A DNA stretch of 64,000 nt, taken from assembly GCF_002865645.1 (NCBI RefSeq), contig NW_020194643.1, positions 124,001-188,000 on the forward strand, given 5' to 3'. The notes under the pieces were generated by a model. It did not search any database and was not told where the DNA came from. It saw nothing but the letters and a program-made list of their open reading frames with translations. Shown here in pieces: positions 45,991 through 58,353 of this stretch. Position numbers and translations under genes: made by a program. Source of the DNA: Hyaloscypha bicolor E (Eukaryota; Ascomycota; Leotiomycetes; Helotiales; Hyaloscyphaceae). The first letter of the stretch is position 1. Each line of letters opens with the position of its first letter.

Positions 45991-47081
45991 TCACTCCGCC
46001 TTGACCTCGCCCTGCTCCATATCGGCAAGGTCGCCTGGGTGCGTGGGCCAGAAATGCGACAGATCTCCAACAGGAAGGCTGATCGTCATTCGCATCTCTG
46101 CCGCCATCATGACAACGGTAATATAATATCCAAGAAGGGCGAGAATGAAGAATGTTGCCCCGCCAGCCTAATTTCATCAGCTTGGGCTCCCGGAAACTGA
46201 GTTGGAGAATGGATCTTTACCTTCTGCAACTTCATTGCCATACCATAGTCCCCCGTGCTGACCTTCCAATACGCGCCCGAAAAGAGAAAGCTGCTAATAA
46301 ACGCAAAGAAGAAAATCGCGGCAAAAACCGTGTTTGTCTTGAGCGTGAAAATCCACGTAGTGAATAACCAGAATCCCCAAACAAGAAGATAGAGTGCGAC
46401 GGCGGCGTTGTAGCCTTTTGAGGCGGCGCCTTCGGCTGCATCGCCTGTGGGGGAGTAGGAAGCTGCGATGGCCCAAGAGGGTGTTTCGAGGACGCCGAAG
46501 GACAACCAGAAGACGCCAAACATACCCATTATCATCATGGATAGGAAGTTACCCATTATCCATTCAAAAATCAAGGCGAGAAGCAGGAGGACGGGACCGG
46601 TGAAGAAGAAGATGCCGCTGCGAAAAGGATTTCAGGTTAGGGATTGTACCTCGAGAGGAGGGAACGGGAAAGAGGAACATACGCAACTCCAACAAGTGTT
46701 GTAGATCCACCCCAGCCCATCATGATAGCTGCAAACGTCGTAGCAGAAATGATGAATCTAAGAAGTCAGTCCTTAATCATCTCGTCTTGGGATCGAATTC
46801 GTACCCCATCAACCCCAAAGGTGTAGGATTCGCGAAACGCTTTCGGAAATCTCCAACTGCAGGGGTCTTTGGGGTAAGGTAGAGCTGTTGTGCCACTAAT
46901 TAGTGCCCTGAACTTCTGAGACTCTGGAAAGCTTGAAAGGGCGTCAGACCTTCTCGAACAGCTCAGGAGAGATCGTCATTCCTGTTTTCACATAAGAGAG
47001 ATTGCCCCCCATCTTATCATCTGTGACGTGGATCATCCCATCATCTTCTCCCTTCCTATTCGCGACTCCATTGGTAGCCAT
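45991..47081 (-). CDS. GPR1/FUN34/YaaH (Ato-type) acetate/ammonium transporter
   Basis: Exons 46950-47081, 46805-46884, 46683-46757, 46221-46617 and 45991-46167 join to 861 nt, or 286 aa; introns are 65, 47, 65 and 53 bp. The family signature NPTPLGLMG is at about residues 63-71, after the conserved LYLTPKTPAVGDFRKRFA. Six hydrophobic segments follow (including TTLVGVAGIFFFTGPVLLL, MIMGMFGVFWLSFGV and ALYLLVWGFWLFTTWIFTL). The C-terminal end is AEMRMTISLPVGDLSHFWP. Family members are plasma-membrane exporters or importers of acetate or ammonium (yeast Ady2/Ato, Aspergillus AcpA). The frame is intact over all junctions. Confidence 0.92.
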
Positions 47082-49080
47082 TGTAGTAGTCTCGAAGCAC
47101 TGCCTGTTGAGTTCGAAAACTTTTCGACCTTGAAATTTGGAGTTCTGCCCGTTTTTTAAATCGACCGGCAAAATGAGGAGGCGAAGTACGAAGTACGAAG
47201 TCAGAGTTTAACAGAAAAAGAGCTCCAGCTCTAGGAACAACACAGGTCATTTATTCCCGCAGCAGCCTCGCAAAAACCCCAGAAAACACCAACGATGTGG
47301 AGAATAATGGGACTCTCTGCTCGCCGAAACAATGCGGGGCTCCCCTGTTGTTCTGCAGCTTCCCCGCAATCCACCCCTGCATGCGCACACCATTGCACCG
47401 CCCCCCTACCACCTGACCCCAGAACATCTCACTGAAACGTTGTCTATGGACATTCCAAGTATCGGGGAGGACAAAGCTTGACCCGAAAGGCAGCTGCCGA
47501 GGCCTTTGTCACACCTTTGTCAGACCCAAATAAGCCCCACTGAGAGCGAGACCGATTGATGCCAAATGTTCCATCTGTATTACTGGATCGCAGCTTCTCG
47601 AGCTGTGCCCAGAGCTCGGATCAAAATTGCTGAACGGTTGGGCGCTTACAAAATGCTGTGCTACTGTGCAAGGACGCGATGTGCAGGTTGTCGTTGAGGG
47701 CCTGGAGCCTCGAGGTTGTGTCTCCTGCTCCGACGCCGCAAAGGTCAAAGCTCATCACATACCTGGTTGTCGGCGGAGTATTTTGATGCTTCGCCGTAGA
47801 ACTGCGTGCTGACTGCAGCACGGGAGTTGAGATTGGAGTTGGACGGGAGAAATCGGCGAGGCAGGTTGTTATTTCTGGTGGAGATGGGGAGAGGTGAGTG
47901 GGTGAGAAGATACGAGGTTGGTAGTCGATTTTGGAATGAGGCACAGAATATTGCATGCATGGGGTAAGTGAGTCGCCACTGAGAGCAGTAGTACAAGAGC
48001 CTTGTACAATTGGGCTGGCGGAAATGATGATGAGTGGAGATGCGAGATTCGGACAGCGTCACGTGCTCCGCAACACAAAATGCCATCAAAACAACTCGGA
48101 GAGTTACTCAAGACTCAACTAGGTATCAGCAAGGACTCAATCTTTGTACCTGAGGCCAGCGAGTCTTGCTTTATTGTTCACGGAAAAGAGATGGCGCTCA
48201 AGTAATGTAGTGGCTCACGTGATATACCCCTAAGCACCTTTCAATCATGATGCCTCACAAACGCTGGACGTCGAATGTCTGTAATGGTTATGTCCATTCG
48301 TGCCGGAAGAGCTGACTAGAGACATCCCTGAGTTTAATATTAAAAGACCTAGACCTCGCCGTTTTCGAGGAACGAATAAGAATCGATGTTTAAAAATAGC
48401 ACCAACTCCTCCTGAACTCACTGACATGGGCGCTAAACTCTCTGCATTAGCCTTGCCGCGACCTTGTGTCGCCCTAATCAGTCTCGCATTCGGGTCTTCC
48501 CATCCTTATCCTTGTACTGCGAAACTGAGTTGTTAAACTCCTAAGGCCGGCTTGACTTTCCAGGTCGTCAAAATTCGTGGGAACAACACCACTCTTCCCG
48601 CTCGCTCGAGCTTGGCGCCGCCGTTGATCAGAGGAGCTCCTTGTTTTACGGCTAATACATTTATTAAACATGCGGTTGCCCACGGATGTTCCGGACAAGT
48701 CTTGCGGACAGTTTCCGGAAAGTTTCCGAATTGCAGAACCTCATCCTAGAAAGTCGCGGTGGCCGGGCAGATACGAGGGGTGTGACCGAGGGTGATTTTT
48801 AACTACCCTGGGAAAAGTTCACTATGTAACAGGAAGTATCTCGAGGAGACTTCTTCAGTGGCACCACGCTCACCAGGAAACATTCGACACAGACGACACC
48901 GGCAAGAGCAGGGTTCCTTACCCTTGGCTTCAATTATATCCTCCTATGTAATTTCTTATCCCTCTAACGTAAGCAGTCTTCAACAAAGCGGTATGGATCC
49001 CTCCTATTTACCAAGGTGTAGAAATTGTTAACACCGACATTAAAATTGAGTTCAGAGCTCATAAATGCAAAATCTTTATC
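47082..49080. other. Intergenic stretch, no supported gene
   Basis: Moderate GC with many short frames on both strands. None gave a family motif or splice chain that I could defend. Confidence 0.45.
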
Positions 49081-49340
49081 TCACTCAATATAAACCGCCA
49101 TCAGGTCGGCCTCGGTGCTGGGGTCGAAAACCTCGCCGTACATAAAAACCGTGGCAGTATGCTTCGCCAACGTATTTAGAGAGATATTTCATAGTTTTCA
49201 GAGACCGTAGAAGGATCGGAGACGAGCCTTGAAAGAGCACAACAACGACTTGCCCCGGCCGCAAAGTCAAGGGTCCAAGGCCGACACAATCGCCACTAGT
49301 CGGAAACACCGTCTTCTCTACCGCTGTCTAACAGCCATGG
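49081..49340 (-). pseudogene. C-terminal fragment of a HET-type protein
   Basis: The minus strand reads SGDCVGLGPLTLRPGQVVVVL, FQGSSPILLRSL and YVGEAYCHGF, then shifts frame in a T run to MYGEVFDPSTEADLMAVYIE and a stop at 49081. This is the standard C-terminal block of HET-domain proteins (GLGP…GD.V.VL.G…ILR…YVGEAYVHGIM.GE), also present in the intact gene at 26849. Upstream, SMAVRQR is in another frame with a stop between. No HET core is found nearby, so only the tail remains. Confidence 0.7.
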
Positions 49341-50155
49341 AGAAAGTTGCACGATCCTTAAGGTCTATGGCTCCTCTAGCAACGGGAATGTGCTGGCGAA
49401 AGTAAAGAATTAAACGGGTCAACCAAAACTTTTTGTGCCATCGAGCGGCGAGGCGGCGGGCGAGGTTCGTACATCGGTATTAAAAATCGAAGCCGGTCCG
49501 TCTTGTTTCCCTATAAAACCTGCCACTCCTTCGGGGCCAAGCTCCGTCGCATAAAGACGAGCCAAGAGTCTGATTTCGTTCATATATGGACTATGGGAAG
49601 GATACTCTGCTTGCCGACCCTTCTATTGCATCAAGTAGAAACCCTTTTGCTGAAAGGGTCTCTTCGTCTTCTTCGGCTCATAGTGGCTGTAGCGTGTCGT
49701 CGGTAGGTGAACCCTTCTGCTTTTGGCCATCTGGCCCGAAATGTATTTTTAGGTACTGAGGTACCCATGTTGGGAGACTTGATACCTTCTTTGCTACCTG
49801 GTTGCGAGTAGAGCAGAAAGCCCAAGTTCCCCCTGATTGCTAGGCTGGCAAACTTAGTGAATACCCACGAGTAGGAGGGTTGAGTTTTATGAAGGATGAT
49901 TCCTGAGAAATAGCTATATATACATGAGCCTTCGTGGAGATTTATGGCCCGGCGTGGCGAATCAGTCACGTGACAGCATCTCCTACCACTTTGGTTCAAT
50001 ATTAGGGTTGTTTTGAAAGGTAGGATCTTCCGGGCCGCCTCTTTTCAACTACAGTCGAGGGTTTTATAACCCGTCGTGCCTTCGATGTCGTGAATTACTC
50101 TTTGTCTTATTACCGGCCTATCACTGGGGATCTTGGTTTGGGGCCTCCCGTATTG
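49341..50155. other. Intergenic stretch, no supported gene
   Basis: No motif-bearing frames. It may include more decayed HET sequence, but none is recognisable. Confidence 0.45.
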
Positions 50156-51251
50156 CTAAGTGTGTTCGGTATCAACTGAGCCCACAAGAGTCTCACCCGC
50201 TCCCCCTTGGGTTCTTGACTTGGCCGTACTATCTAAATCCTGAATCTGCACCGGCTCGCCTCGGGGCCTGCTTGCCAATGTTCGGAACGGCTTTTTCTTC
50301 CTCCTTTCGAATCGCTTCCGAAACGAGTACAATGTCGGCGCGTTTGCCACAAATGTTGCTGCAAGAAACTCGCCCGTTGTCCAAGTGATGCGAAAGGTCT
50401 CGGAGCCCGGATTTTTGAGCGTACGAGGTATTCGAACTGCTGTAATAATAACGATCACGAAACCAACGCAGAAGAGGAAGCCCAGTTGAACTTTTCTGTA
50501 GACGTATGAGCAATTCCCACTATGATGAGATAGGGGCGACTAACTTGATAATACTTAAGTGGACTTGGAGAAGGATAGGGATAGGGAGAGCTATGAGCAG
50601 TAGATCCGTGGACATATTAAGGATGCCAACAACAAACAGCTGAATTATGGCTTCGTTGCATTTTCCTTCTCATGTAAATAAGCACAGTTTTTGATATCAG
50701 GAATAGGGTCTTGCCTGGATCTGGAATTACTACCCAATAGAGGCTGAATGGATGGCATTCCACAAATGTGAAAATAATGCTTAAGCAGAACGTGATAATA
50801 AATGTTACCAAGTAGCAAATGAGAGTTGGTTTCGCCCAGGGCATATCCTTCACTAACTTCTTATAGAACTCCAGGAGTACAAACTTTTGCGTCCAGAGAC
50901 TGTATCCACTTGTCAGTGATCCCTGGAGTAAATCCACTTCCCCACTTACAGCAAAATATACAACGATCGCGCCACTAATGTAAATTTGCTACCCATCTCC
51001 CGGTGGTAAATGTCCAACTTGCTGAAATGATGTGTGTCTCTGTACTCATCACTGATATTATTCGTCCCCCAAATAACAAGCACATGAGTGAAAGCAATCC
51101 GTGCTATGGAGAACACAATTGCAGCGAGAGTAAGCCGATCACCAACGTCAAACTTCTGCTTGCACAATCGTCCCAGGACCAGCCGAATAACCATGATCAC
51201 GACAGCTAAGCCGTAGAGTATCCATATCGTTGCAAGAGAGCTCGTGGCCAT
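50156..51251 (-). CDS. Rhodopsin-domain (SAT4/PTH11-like) integral membrane protein
   Basis: Exons 50950-51251, 50715-50899, 50545-50665 and 50156-50495 join to 948 nt, or 315 aa. Intron 2 (50666-50714) has a GC donor (CAG|GCAAGA) and an AG acceptor; removing it restores the family motif PDPGKCNEAIIQL followed by LNMSTDLLLIALPIPILLQ. Intron 3 uses GTTAGT and restores KKVQLGFLFCVGFVIVIIT. About seven membrane segments are present, with the fungal rhodopsin-domain order (WTQKFVLLEFY; FVECHPFSLYW). The family (PF20684 type) includes putative surface receptors; individual ligands are mostly unknown. It lacks an N-terminal CFEM domain. The Arg/Lys-rich C-terminal tail would be cytosolic. Confidence 0.88.
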
Positions 51252-51897
51252 ACTTCGACCCCTCCCTGCCCATCTTCGGAATTCTGTTATGGCTTTTGTA
51301 TGAATATGAATGCTGGTTCCACGTAGGCGGCGAGAAGCGCGCACCGCAGTCTATGGCCTGTAGGACCAGTATTTGAAGAAACTAGAACCTTCGACCCGGT
51401 TAACCGGAGTGCTAATTCTGAACTGGCGGTGAGAAAAGCAAGGTGAGTAATCGCCATGCATCTCCCGCGTTCATGCCGAAGCGTACGGCTGATGTCGGGG
51501 ATAACTCACAGCCACGACTGCTCGATGTGGGTTTCGCCCAATAAAAACCCAGGAGATACCAAAGCCTTAATACGACTTGAGATGGCTTCACAACTATGTT
51601 ACACCTCCACATCGTTTCTCCACGCATTACCCTTGGAAATGTTAGCAGTGCTGTCCGTACCGGTCGTGATTTTGGAAACAGAGTTCCCAGACACCCAAAG
51701 CAATCGCGCAATGCCACAAGAACATGCCGACCAAATATCCGACTTCACAACGGAAGTGAGAACCGATTCCCGGGACTTTTCCATATCGAGGTGAGTTGCA
51801 GGGACAAGCTTAATTGGAATAATATTTATAAGAAAACTGACGAAAGTAAAATCGAGGAGTATCATATGGTAATAATGAGCAGCTACGGGTTGATTTA
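51252..51897. other. Spacer between membrane-protein gene and transposon
   Basis: 646 bp with no gene recognised. Confidence 0.5.
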
Positions 51898-52042
51898 ACG
51901 ACGCTACGGCAACAATTATTTTTTTTGGAAAATCAAAATTGATGAATCGCGATTTTTTTTTGGCCGCATTTATATGGAAAACACACCTAATTATGGCCAA
52001 ATAAACAAACCCCATACATCATAGTCAAATGCCCTAATAATA

Positions 52043-52591
52043 TTACCCTGCCCTCGCTGATTTGAACTGCCCCCGATTTCCCCTACGTTTTGATGGCCTA
52101 TTCCCCGGCCTATAATCACCATCCCCTGGTAATTCCTTCTCTCCATCGTCAAGATCTGAATTATCATCGTTATCGCTTAATATAATCACCTCCCGCTTCC
52201 TCTTTAATATAGACTTCAGAGGACGTTGAGTGGGTGGAGCGGGAGCGGGAGCGAATGCTAGTAAAAACGTTAGATCTACTAGTATATTTAAATTTATTAA
52301 CTTACTAGGTACAGAAGCAGGATCAGGAGTAGGATCAGGAGCAGGAGAAACCGTAATTCTAGCTCCTAGCGTAGGCATATCGTCCGAATCAAGGTCGTCC
52401 AAATTAAGGTCGTCACCTGACCCATTCCTATTCTCTGCAGGAGAAACCTTCTCCCATATAGCTTCGATTTGTTGATTAGGAGTCGAAGCAGGTAAAGAAA
52501 ATACCATAGATATAGCTATAGATATAGATATCGTATTAGGGGTAATATCAGGAGATCCCCCTAAAGAAGGGGTATAATTTAGTAAAGGCAT
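52043..52591 (-). pseudogene. Left-hand coding remnant of the 5.2-kb transposon
   Basis: An open frame of 182 codons, probably the 3' end of a longer frame that begins near 53700 (LLRDQRINISANSYPFYHLP, LEEVLKAEVYKRRQQAKLEH are readable upstream with stops between). It is Asp/Pro-rich, then basic (LKSILKRKREVIILSDNDD; NRPSKRRGNRGQF). A 48-bp stop-free intron with GTAAGT, TCTAAC and ACTAG signals lies at 52258-52305. Function unknown; it sits inside the transposon and is likely the second element protein. Confidence 0.5.
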
Positions 52592-54559
52592 CTCTCTATT
52601 CCTCCTTTTATACTCATCCTGAATCTCGTTATCTCTTTCTTGAATTTTATTAATATCTTGATTAAATACAAGATAAATATGCTTTGGTATACTCTTATTT
52701 AATTAGCTAAAATGAGATAATAAGCCGTTAATATCTTTTTTAGCTTTATATATAAGATTAGTTATATGATTGATTCTCTTGTTTTTGTCCTTTGGCCAAA
52801 TCTAATTATATTAGTACTAATTTTATTAGGATACTAATAAATACTAGCTTATTTTACTTGCAAAAGAGACTTTATTTGTGTATTCTAAGATTATAATCCA
52901 TTGATTAAGCTCCCAGTCTTCAAGTAACGGAATTGATAATAAAAAAGCCTTGGCTAAATATATAGCGAATTCCTTATATGCCAGTTTTTGACTATAATAA
53001 AAAACTATATTAGTAAAGTGGTATTTCTATAAGTGAGCTTTATATACGTATTAAACTGTTCTATGCTCTATAGCTTAATTTGAATAATTTGAGCCTCCCG
53101 GTACTCTTCCAAACTAAGGAACTTCTTTATAGTTGAAGCAGATATACTCCTCCTAGTAAAGCTACTCTCGATCTCTTCTATTTTATATATATATAGTATA
53201 ATAGAAATAAGGACCTTGTATCGTTTTTCGATAATAGGAGTGGGAGGGATTATTGATTTACCCTTATTAAAGGCCTTTATACGTGTCCCCTGGCCGAGAG
53301 TAAGAGATCCAAAGGCTTTACTCCTTTTCTGGGCCGAACCTAATAAAATTAGTAAATAATATATTAATATTAGGAGTTAAATAGATGGATATATACTTTC
53401 GCCCTGAGCTTCCTGATAGAAATTACTATATAATTACTCTAAATGTTCGAGCTTAGCCTGCTGCCTCCTCTTATATACTTCTGCCTTAAGGACCTCTTCT
53501 AAGAGATCTATATTCGGGAGGTGGTAAAAAGGATAGGAATTAGCTGAGATATTAATTCTTTGATCTCTTAATAATTGGGCGGTAGTATTTTGAAGTTGGG
53601 TTTGACTAGAAAATAGTATACCGTCTAATATAATAATTAGTATAGGAGTAATAGGAGCCGGAGGAGGAGTAGCAGGGTTAATCGTACCGTATAGTAGATA
53701 CTTTATTATAGAGGGGGGGTATAGTACCTCCTGTATAAAACAAGAGTTCTATAGATTAATATTATCTATTATAAATGTTTAGGGATAAAAGAATAAGGAT
53801 TTGATTTATAATTGAATATTAGAAGGAGAGTATAGCTAATAAATCTAGAAGTTTAGTGAATAGTAGTATAAAGATAATTAGTAGGATAGAACTATAATAT
53901 ATTAATATTATTTTAATTCTTTAGCCTATATCCCTATAACTTTTTCCCTAAAGAATTTATATACTAGGGACCTATTTCGAAGATTATTGATAGTAGCATA
54001 TTGCTAATATATAAAAAGGAATAAATGCAAGGACTATAAGGGATATCCCTTAGTATAAATTAAAATTGGATTTATTTTATTTATCTCTAGTATTATTATT
54101 ACTTAAAATATGGTTTCCTATATTAGGGGCAATAGAATATTAAGTAAGGGGCTATAGGAATTAAGGGGGAAAAATTAAATTCTATATATTAAGATATAAC
54201 TCCTGTTATTTTTACTAAATATGTCTTGTAATTACTTTAAAAGTTTATAAAAACTATTAATTTAATAAAGCTAGTATTAACGGAGAATTTGATCTATACT
54301 ATAAAATCCTTACTGCCAAAATAATAAGTTAATAGAATAATTATAGGGGATATGGAAATTAAAGGGATAGGGGTTAATTTTCTGAGGAGGCGAATCATAT
54401 AACCTTTTGATATTAAATTGGAAATAAATCACCTATAACTATATAAATTTGACTTATTAAGCAGATTACTATTAACTTCTATATTTAATTACTTTAGTAA
54501 ATATTAATGTTTTTAGCTAATTCTTTCTTTGGAATATATATTAATATGTCTTTATTTAA

Positions 54560-56752
54560 CTTCTCTAATACCGGACAAACTGTCTAATATTTACAGGAGG
54601 AATTTCTAGATTATCCTCCTTTTCCGCTTCAGGCTCAGACGTATATCTATCCTCTATAAACTGCCTATACTCTTGGCTATTTATAACCTAATTGCCATTT
54701 GCCCTATTAAAAGTAATACTATCTATAGTAAATCTAGTACCTTCCGTATTATCTTTAACCTCCGCTTTATTATTAGAGCTAATATAGATAAGATCTTTAT
54801 CTCTATAGCTAGTATCTCTCCCTTTATTAATGAACTGAATACTATCTTGATTATTATAATCCTTTAGCCTTGCCTCTTTTAATTCTACTACTACCTCTGG
54901 TAATGGATTCTAATTATATATATCCTTGGGTATTAATAAAAGCCCTAGCTTTGGACAAGTATTCTTTGTATTAATTAGGTGGTCGGTAATTGATTCCCTT
55001 AAATATATATAGGCACTCAGGTGGTTTATCTCTCTATTCGAATCATATATAGACTCTGTAATTGGGAGTATAAAGCCGGTATTCTTAAGTTCTTGCTTAT
55101 ACTACTTAAGTATAACCTCCGGTAAATATATATCTTTATTATAGCTAGTATACCCTTTATATAGCTCGTTTAGTTTATTAATATTAATAGGAATACTGTA
55201 GTCCCTGACCCCCTTTTGCTCTGAAAACATATAGTTCTGGAAGGGTTAGCCAGAAATAATATATAGATGATTAGGCTATTTCCTAATTAAATGGATATTC
55301 CAAACCCGGATAAACTTCTCAGTTTGCTCTTGTATAATAGGTAAATAGACGAAAAGTATAGCTATATAATCGGAGAGAAGTTTGTAAGAGTAAAGCCTTT
55401 GAGAGTATAGTTGCTTAAAAAATATCTTCTATTTATTTAGTATATTCTATATGATATTAGCTAATTAAATTAGTCTTTATAGGATTAGACTAAATAAATT
55501 ACCTTTGTAACTTGCCCCTACTATATCTTAATTCGTTAATTAGCTGTACTAGTCCCAAACTAATAAAGATCTGAGAACTGATATGGATTAATATCCCTTG
55601 TTTGGTATATTGCTTTATAAAGGATATAATGGATATTAGTAACTATGGGTATTTCGCATCCTCTATCTAATTGAATATAAAGTGGAATAATCTCTATTTC
55701 GTCTACTAAGTCAAGGTATTAAACTAGGATAGCAACCTAGAAGGTGGTATAAGTAAGTATATATTAGTGTGATATTAATTAGGCCAAAGAAGAATATAGT
55801 ATAGAGATTCAGGGGTTTTATTGCCTAAATTAAGTATAATTCAAATAACTAGTTCTCTATAATACTACAGAATTATATAGCCGGAATTATAACTAAGTGA
55901 ATATTGGCCATTTCCGAGGGGGTATATCTATACCGAATTAGGAAGTAATACTGCTTATAGTATAACCATTTGAGATTCTAATATAAATCCAAGATATAAA
56001 CCGTAAGTAGGTATTAATACCAGTATATATCTCAATGCCACAAAATCGTAGCTAAGCAAATGTATTAGTAGTTATTGAAATAATGATTTTTGAAGTTGAG
56101 TCTATACTGTACTTACCTTGTAATAGCCATTAATAGACTAAACAAAGTTCGGCCTATAAATATTATATTCCCCTCTAGCTGCCTTTATCTCTTCCTATTG
56201 ATATTATATACTTTCAGGATCAAGTTCCTGTATTACAGAAGCTATTCTATTCCTAGAAAACTTCTTACTATTACCTAGGGAATTGAGATAAGTATATAGA
56301 AGCCGGTAGCCATAACTTCTAGTATTACCTTGTAGGCCTTTATCGACTATATATTGCTTGAGAATATGGCGCAATTGCTCCTTTTCTAGCTCAACTTGCG
56401 AATTAAGCATTCGACGTCGAAGGCCTATAGCTCGGCGAGCTTGTTGTAATAGTCGTAGATTAGGAATATTATATCCTAAGCTCCGGAGGTTGGCAAGTAT
56501 ATTGGCATTAGTCGTATGGATATCACAAAAGAGCCAGGCGATAAGAGCCTTTACCTGAGGAGTAGGATCAAATATCGAACGCTGGGGAGGTACTTTCTAT
56601 TCGGAAAGCCTACTGCGTAAAGTTCTAGGGGAAATATCGACGTTAAAGTCCTGCTTTAATCTCTTTGCAATCTCATTATGTGATAATTTTTGCCTAATTA
56701 AACAAAGTATATGGGCTTGATAGCAATCGTAATTAATCTTTAAACGAGCCAT
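54560..56752 (-). pseudogene. Relic of helix-turn-helix plus integrase-core transposase
   Basis: Starting at ATG 56752: MARLKINYDCYQAHILCLIR and an HTH (QKLSHNEIAKRLKQDF…SPRTLRSRLSE), then a stop, AWLFCDIHTTNANILANLR, and an undamaged stretch (56204-56410) ending NRIASVIQELDPES. Next comes SINGYYKV, where related integrase-core transposases have a catalytic Asp (DGYYK); D-to-N is the change RIP would give. Further on, near 55240-55340, WNIHLIRK-stop-PNHLYIISG…FQNYMF matches the usual C-terminal block of this group (RxxKNRPHVxxGKPxxNY style). Many stops separate the blocks, so no product is expected. Confidence 0.7.
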
Positions 56753-57053
56753 TATGAAGAGATTAATAATAATAGATCAAGAAATTAAAGATAATAATAA
56801 AGGAATAGAAGTATGAAAGGAGTATGAGTGGGCTAGTAGGTAGTTACCAGGGGGCATGTCACGTGCATTTTATTGATTTTCCCACCTTATTGCATTCCCA
56901 CCATGGAATGCGATAAAAGACCATATAGATCGATTGTTTTAATTATATTCTACTATAGGATTTACGTAGATTATTAGTAATATCACATTTTTAAAATATC
57001 GCAATTTTGATTTTGTAATTTTCCAAAAAAAATAATTGTTGCCGTAGCGTCCT

Positions 57054-58353
57054 TAAAGGAGCCCGTAGCAGCAATGCTTTGACAAAAAGGCCCGCTTCTC
57101 GGAGCGGATCTTTGCCTACCAAGTAAATGCGCACATTCCAATTGGTGTCCCTTTTCTGATAGCGGCTATTAAAACACTGGAGCCTTCTATAATCATCGTT
57201 TCCAACGAATTACGGCAGTCTTTTCGGGAGATGAGCATTCAACTCACTGACCGTTGATCGGACTTGAACGTCCAAGATGGAAATGTCTGTTTTCAGGTTC
57301 TAGTATTAACCAAGGAATTTGGCAAGCTGAATTCTCAAATGGAGATAATCCAGCCTTGTACATCATCGTGACCAGTAGATATATGTTAGAATATCTAGTT
57401 GGAGAAAGAAAGCTCCGTGCTCACACTAAAGCTGAAAGTGCTAATTGCCAAGTTGCTATATAATCCTTACTAATACCTATTTAGAGTTCTCCCGCCACCC
57501 TAGGTCAAAGATATAGTAATCCAGAAGCTTTTCGTAGAGTTTGGAGACGCAGTTTTCTAGCCTGGGGCCCCCTAACCGCTCGCTTAAGAACACTCGCAAA
57601 ATTTACAGGCGCTTTGATCGCTAATCCCCAACCGAGATTATAGGGGCAATTGCGCCCCAGAGCCTGTGCTCGCAGCTCTAATAGCTTTTCCCGCCGCGAC
57701 GGGAGACGCTAACTAACCTTGGGGTGTTAGGGCCCCTGTCTCCGGAATTCCATTGACCACCTCCCCGAGCTTTCAACTCGAAAGCGGTATCGTCTCACCC
57801 CATGAACAAAGCACCTTATCGGAAGAGTAACACGAACAAAAGATATTATTCATAAGTCCGAAGTACCTCGTCTGGCGATTGCGACGGAACACTTCTTCCA
57901 TGTATGTCACCGATTATCTTCTAACTCGCATTGGGAGAGAAATCCGACCGTTCGCAGAGAGATAAGCCAGCTCGAAGTTGTTATCGCTTGCCCGCGCCGA
58001 GGGCATTACGTCAGGACCAATGTGAGGGGTAGGCTATGATCCCGGTACGACCACCACACATCGACGAGGGTATCTAAAAACACGCCAAGTACGGAAATCC
58101 TCCTCTCTCGCCCTCTTATAGGTTGGATATTCCAAATCATGATTCTGTTGTGTTGCAAATCCAATGAGGGATTATTTTTTCCCCCAGCGATATTTCACCA
58201 TCGCTGCAGACCCGTGTCGCGGCTGGACCGCTCCAAGGACTGTCCCATTCCTAGAGCATATTTTCTTACTTCAGCGTCTTTATATTACCCTGACCCCTCC
58301 ACTCTTGTCATCCCTTATGTTCGTCTCCTTCTTTTCTCAACGATATAGTCGCA
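57054..58353. other. Intergenic stretch upstream of the permease
   Basis: No gene recognised. The last 200 bp form a pyrimidine-rich leader before the ATG at 58354. Confidence 0.5.

Larger units (their letters stand above)
51898..57053 (-). mobile_element. 5.2-kb inverted-repeat DNA transposon with integrase-type transposase relic
   Basis: The ends are inverted copies: left A(C/G)GACGCTACGGCAACAATT at 51898 onward and its complement ending at 57053, near-identical over about 40 bp including an eight-T run and GGAAAAT. The flanks are TA (or TTAA) on both sides (51895-51898 and 57053-57056), so a TA or TTAA target duplication fits. Coding relics lie on the minus strand: a transposase at the right and a second frame at the left. 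The interior is AT-rich with scattered stops (RIP), less severe than in the 8.8-kb element. Confidence 0.85.

Noticed and set aside
47500..48110. Overlapping minus-strand frames with helical-looking pieces (LQALNDNLHIASLH)
   Set aside because: No consistent splice chain or family match could be defended.
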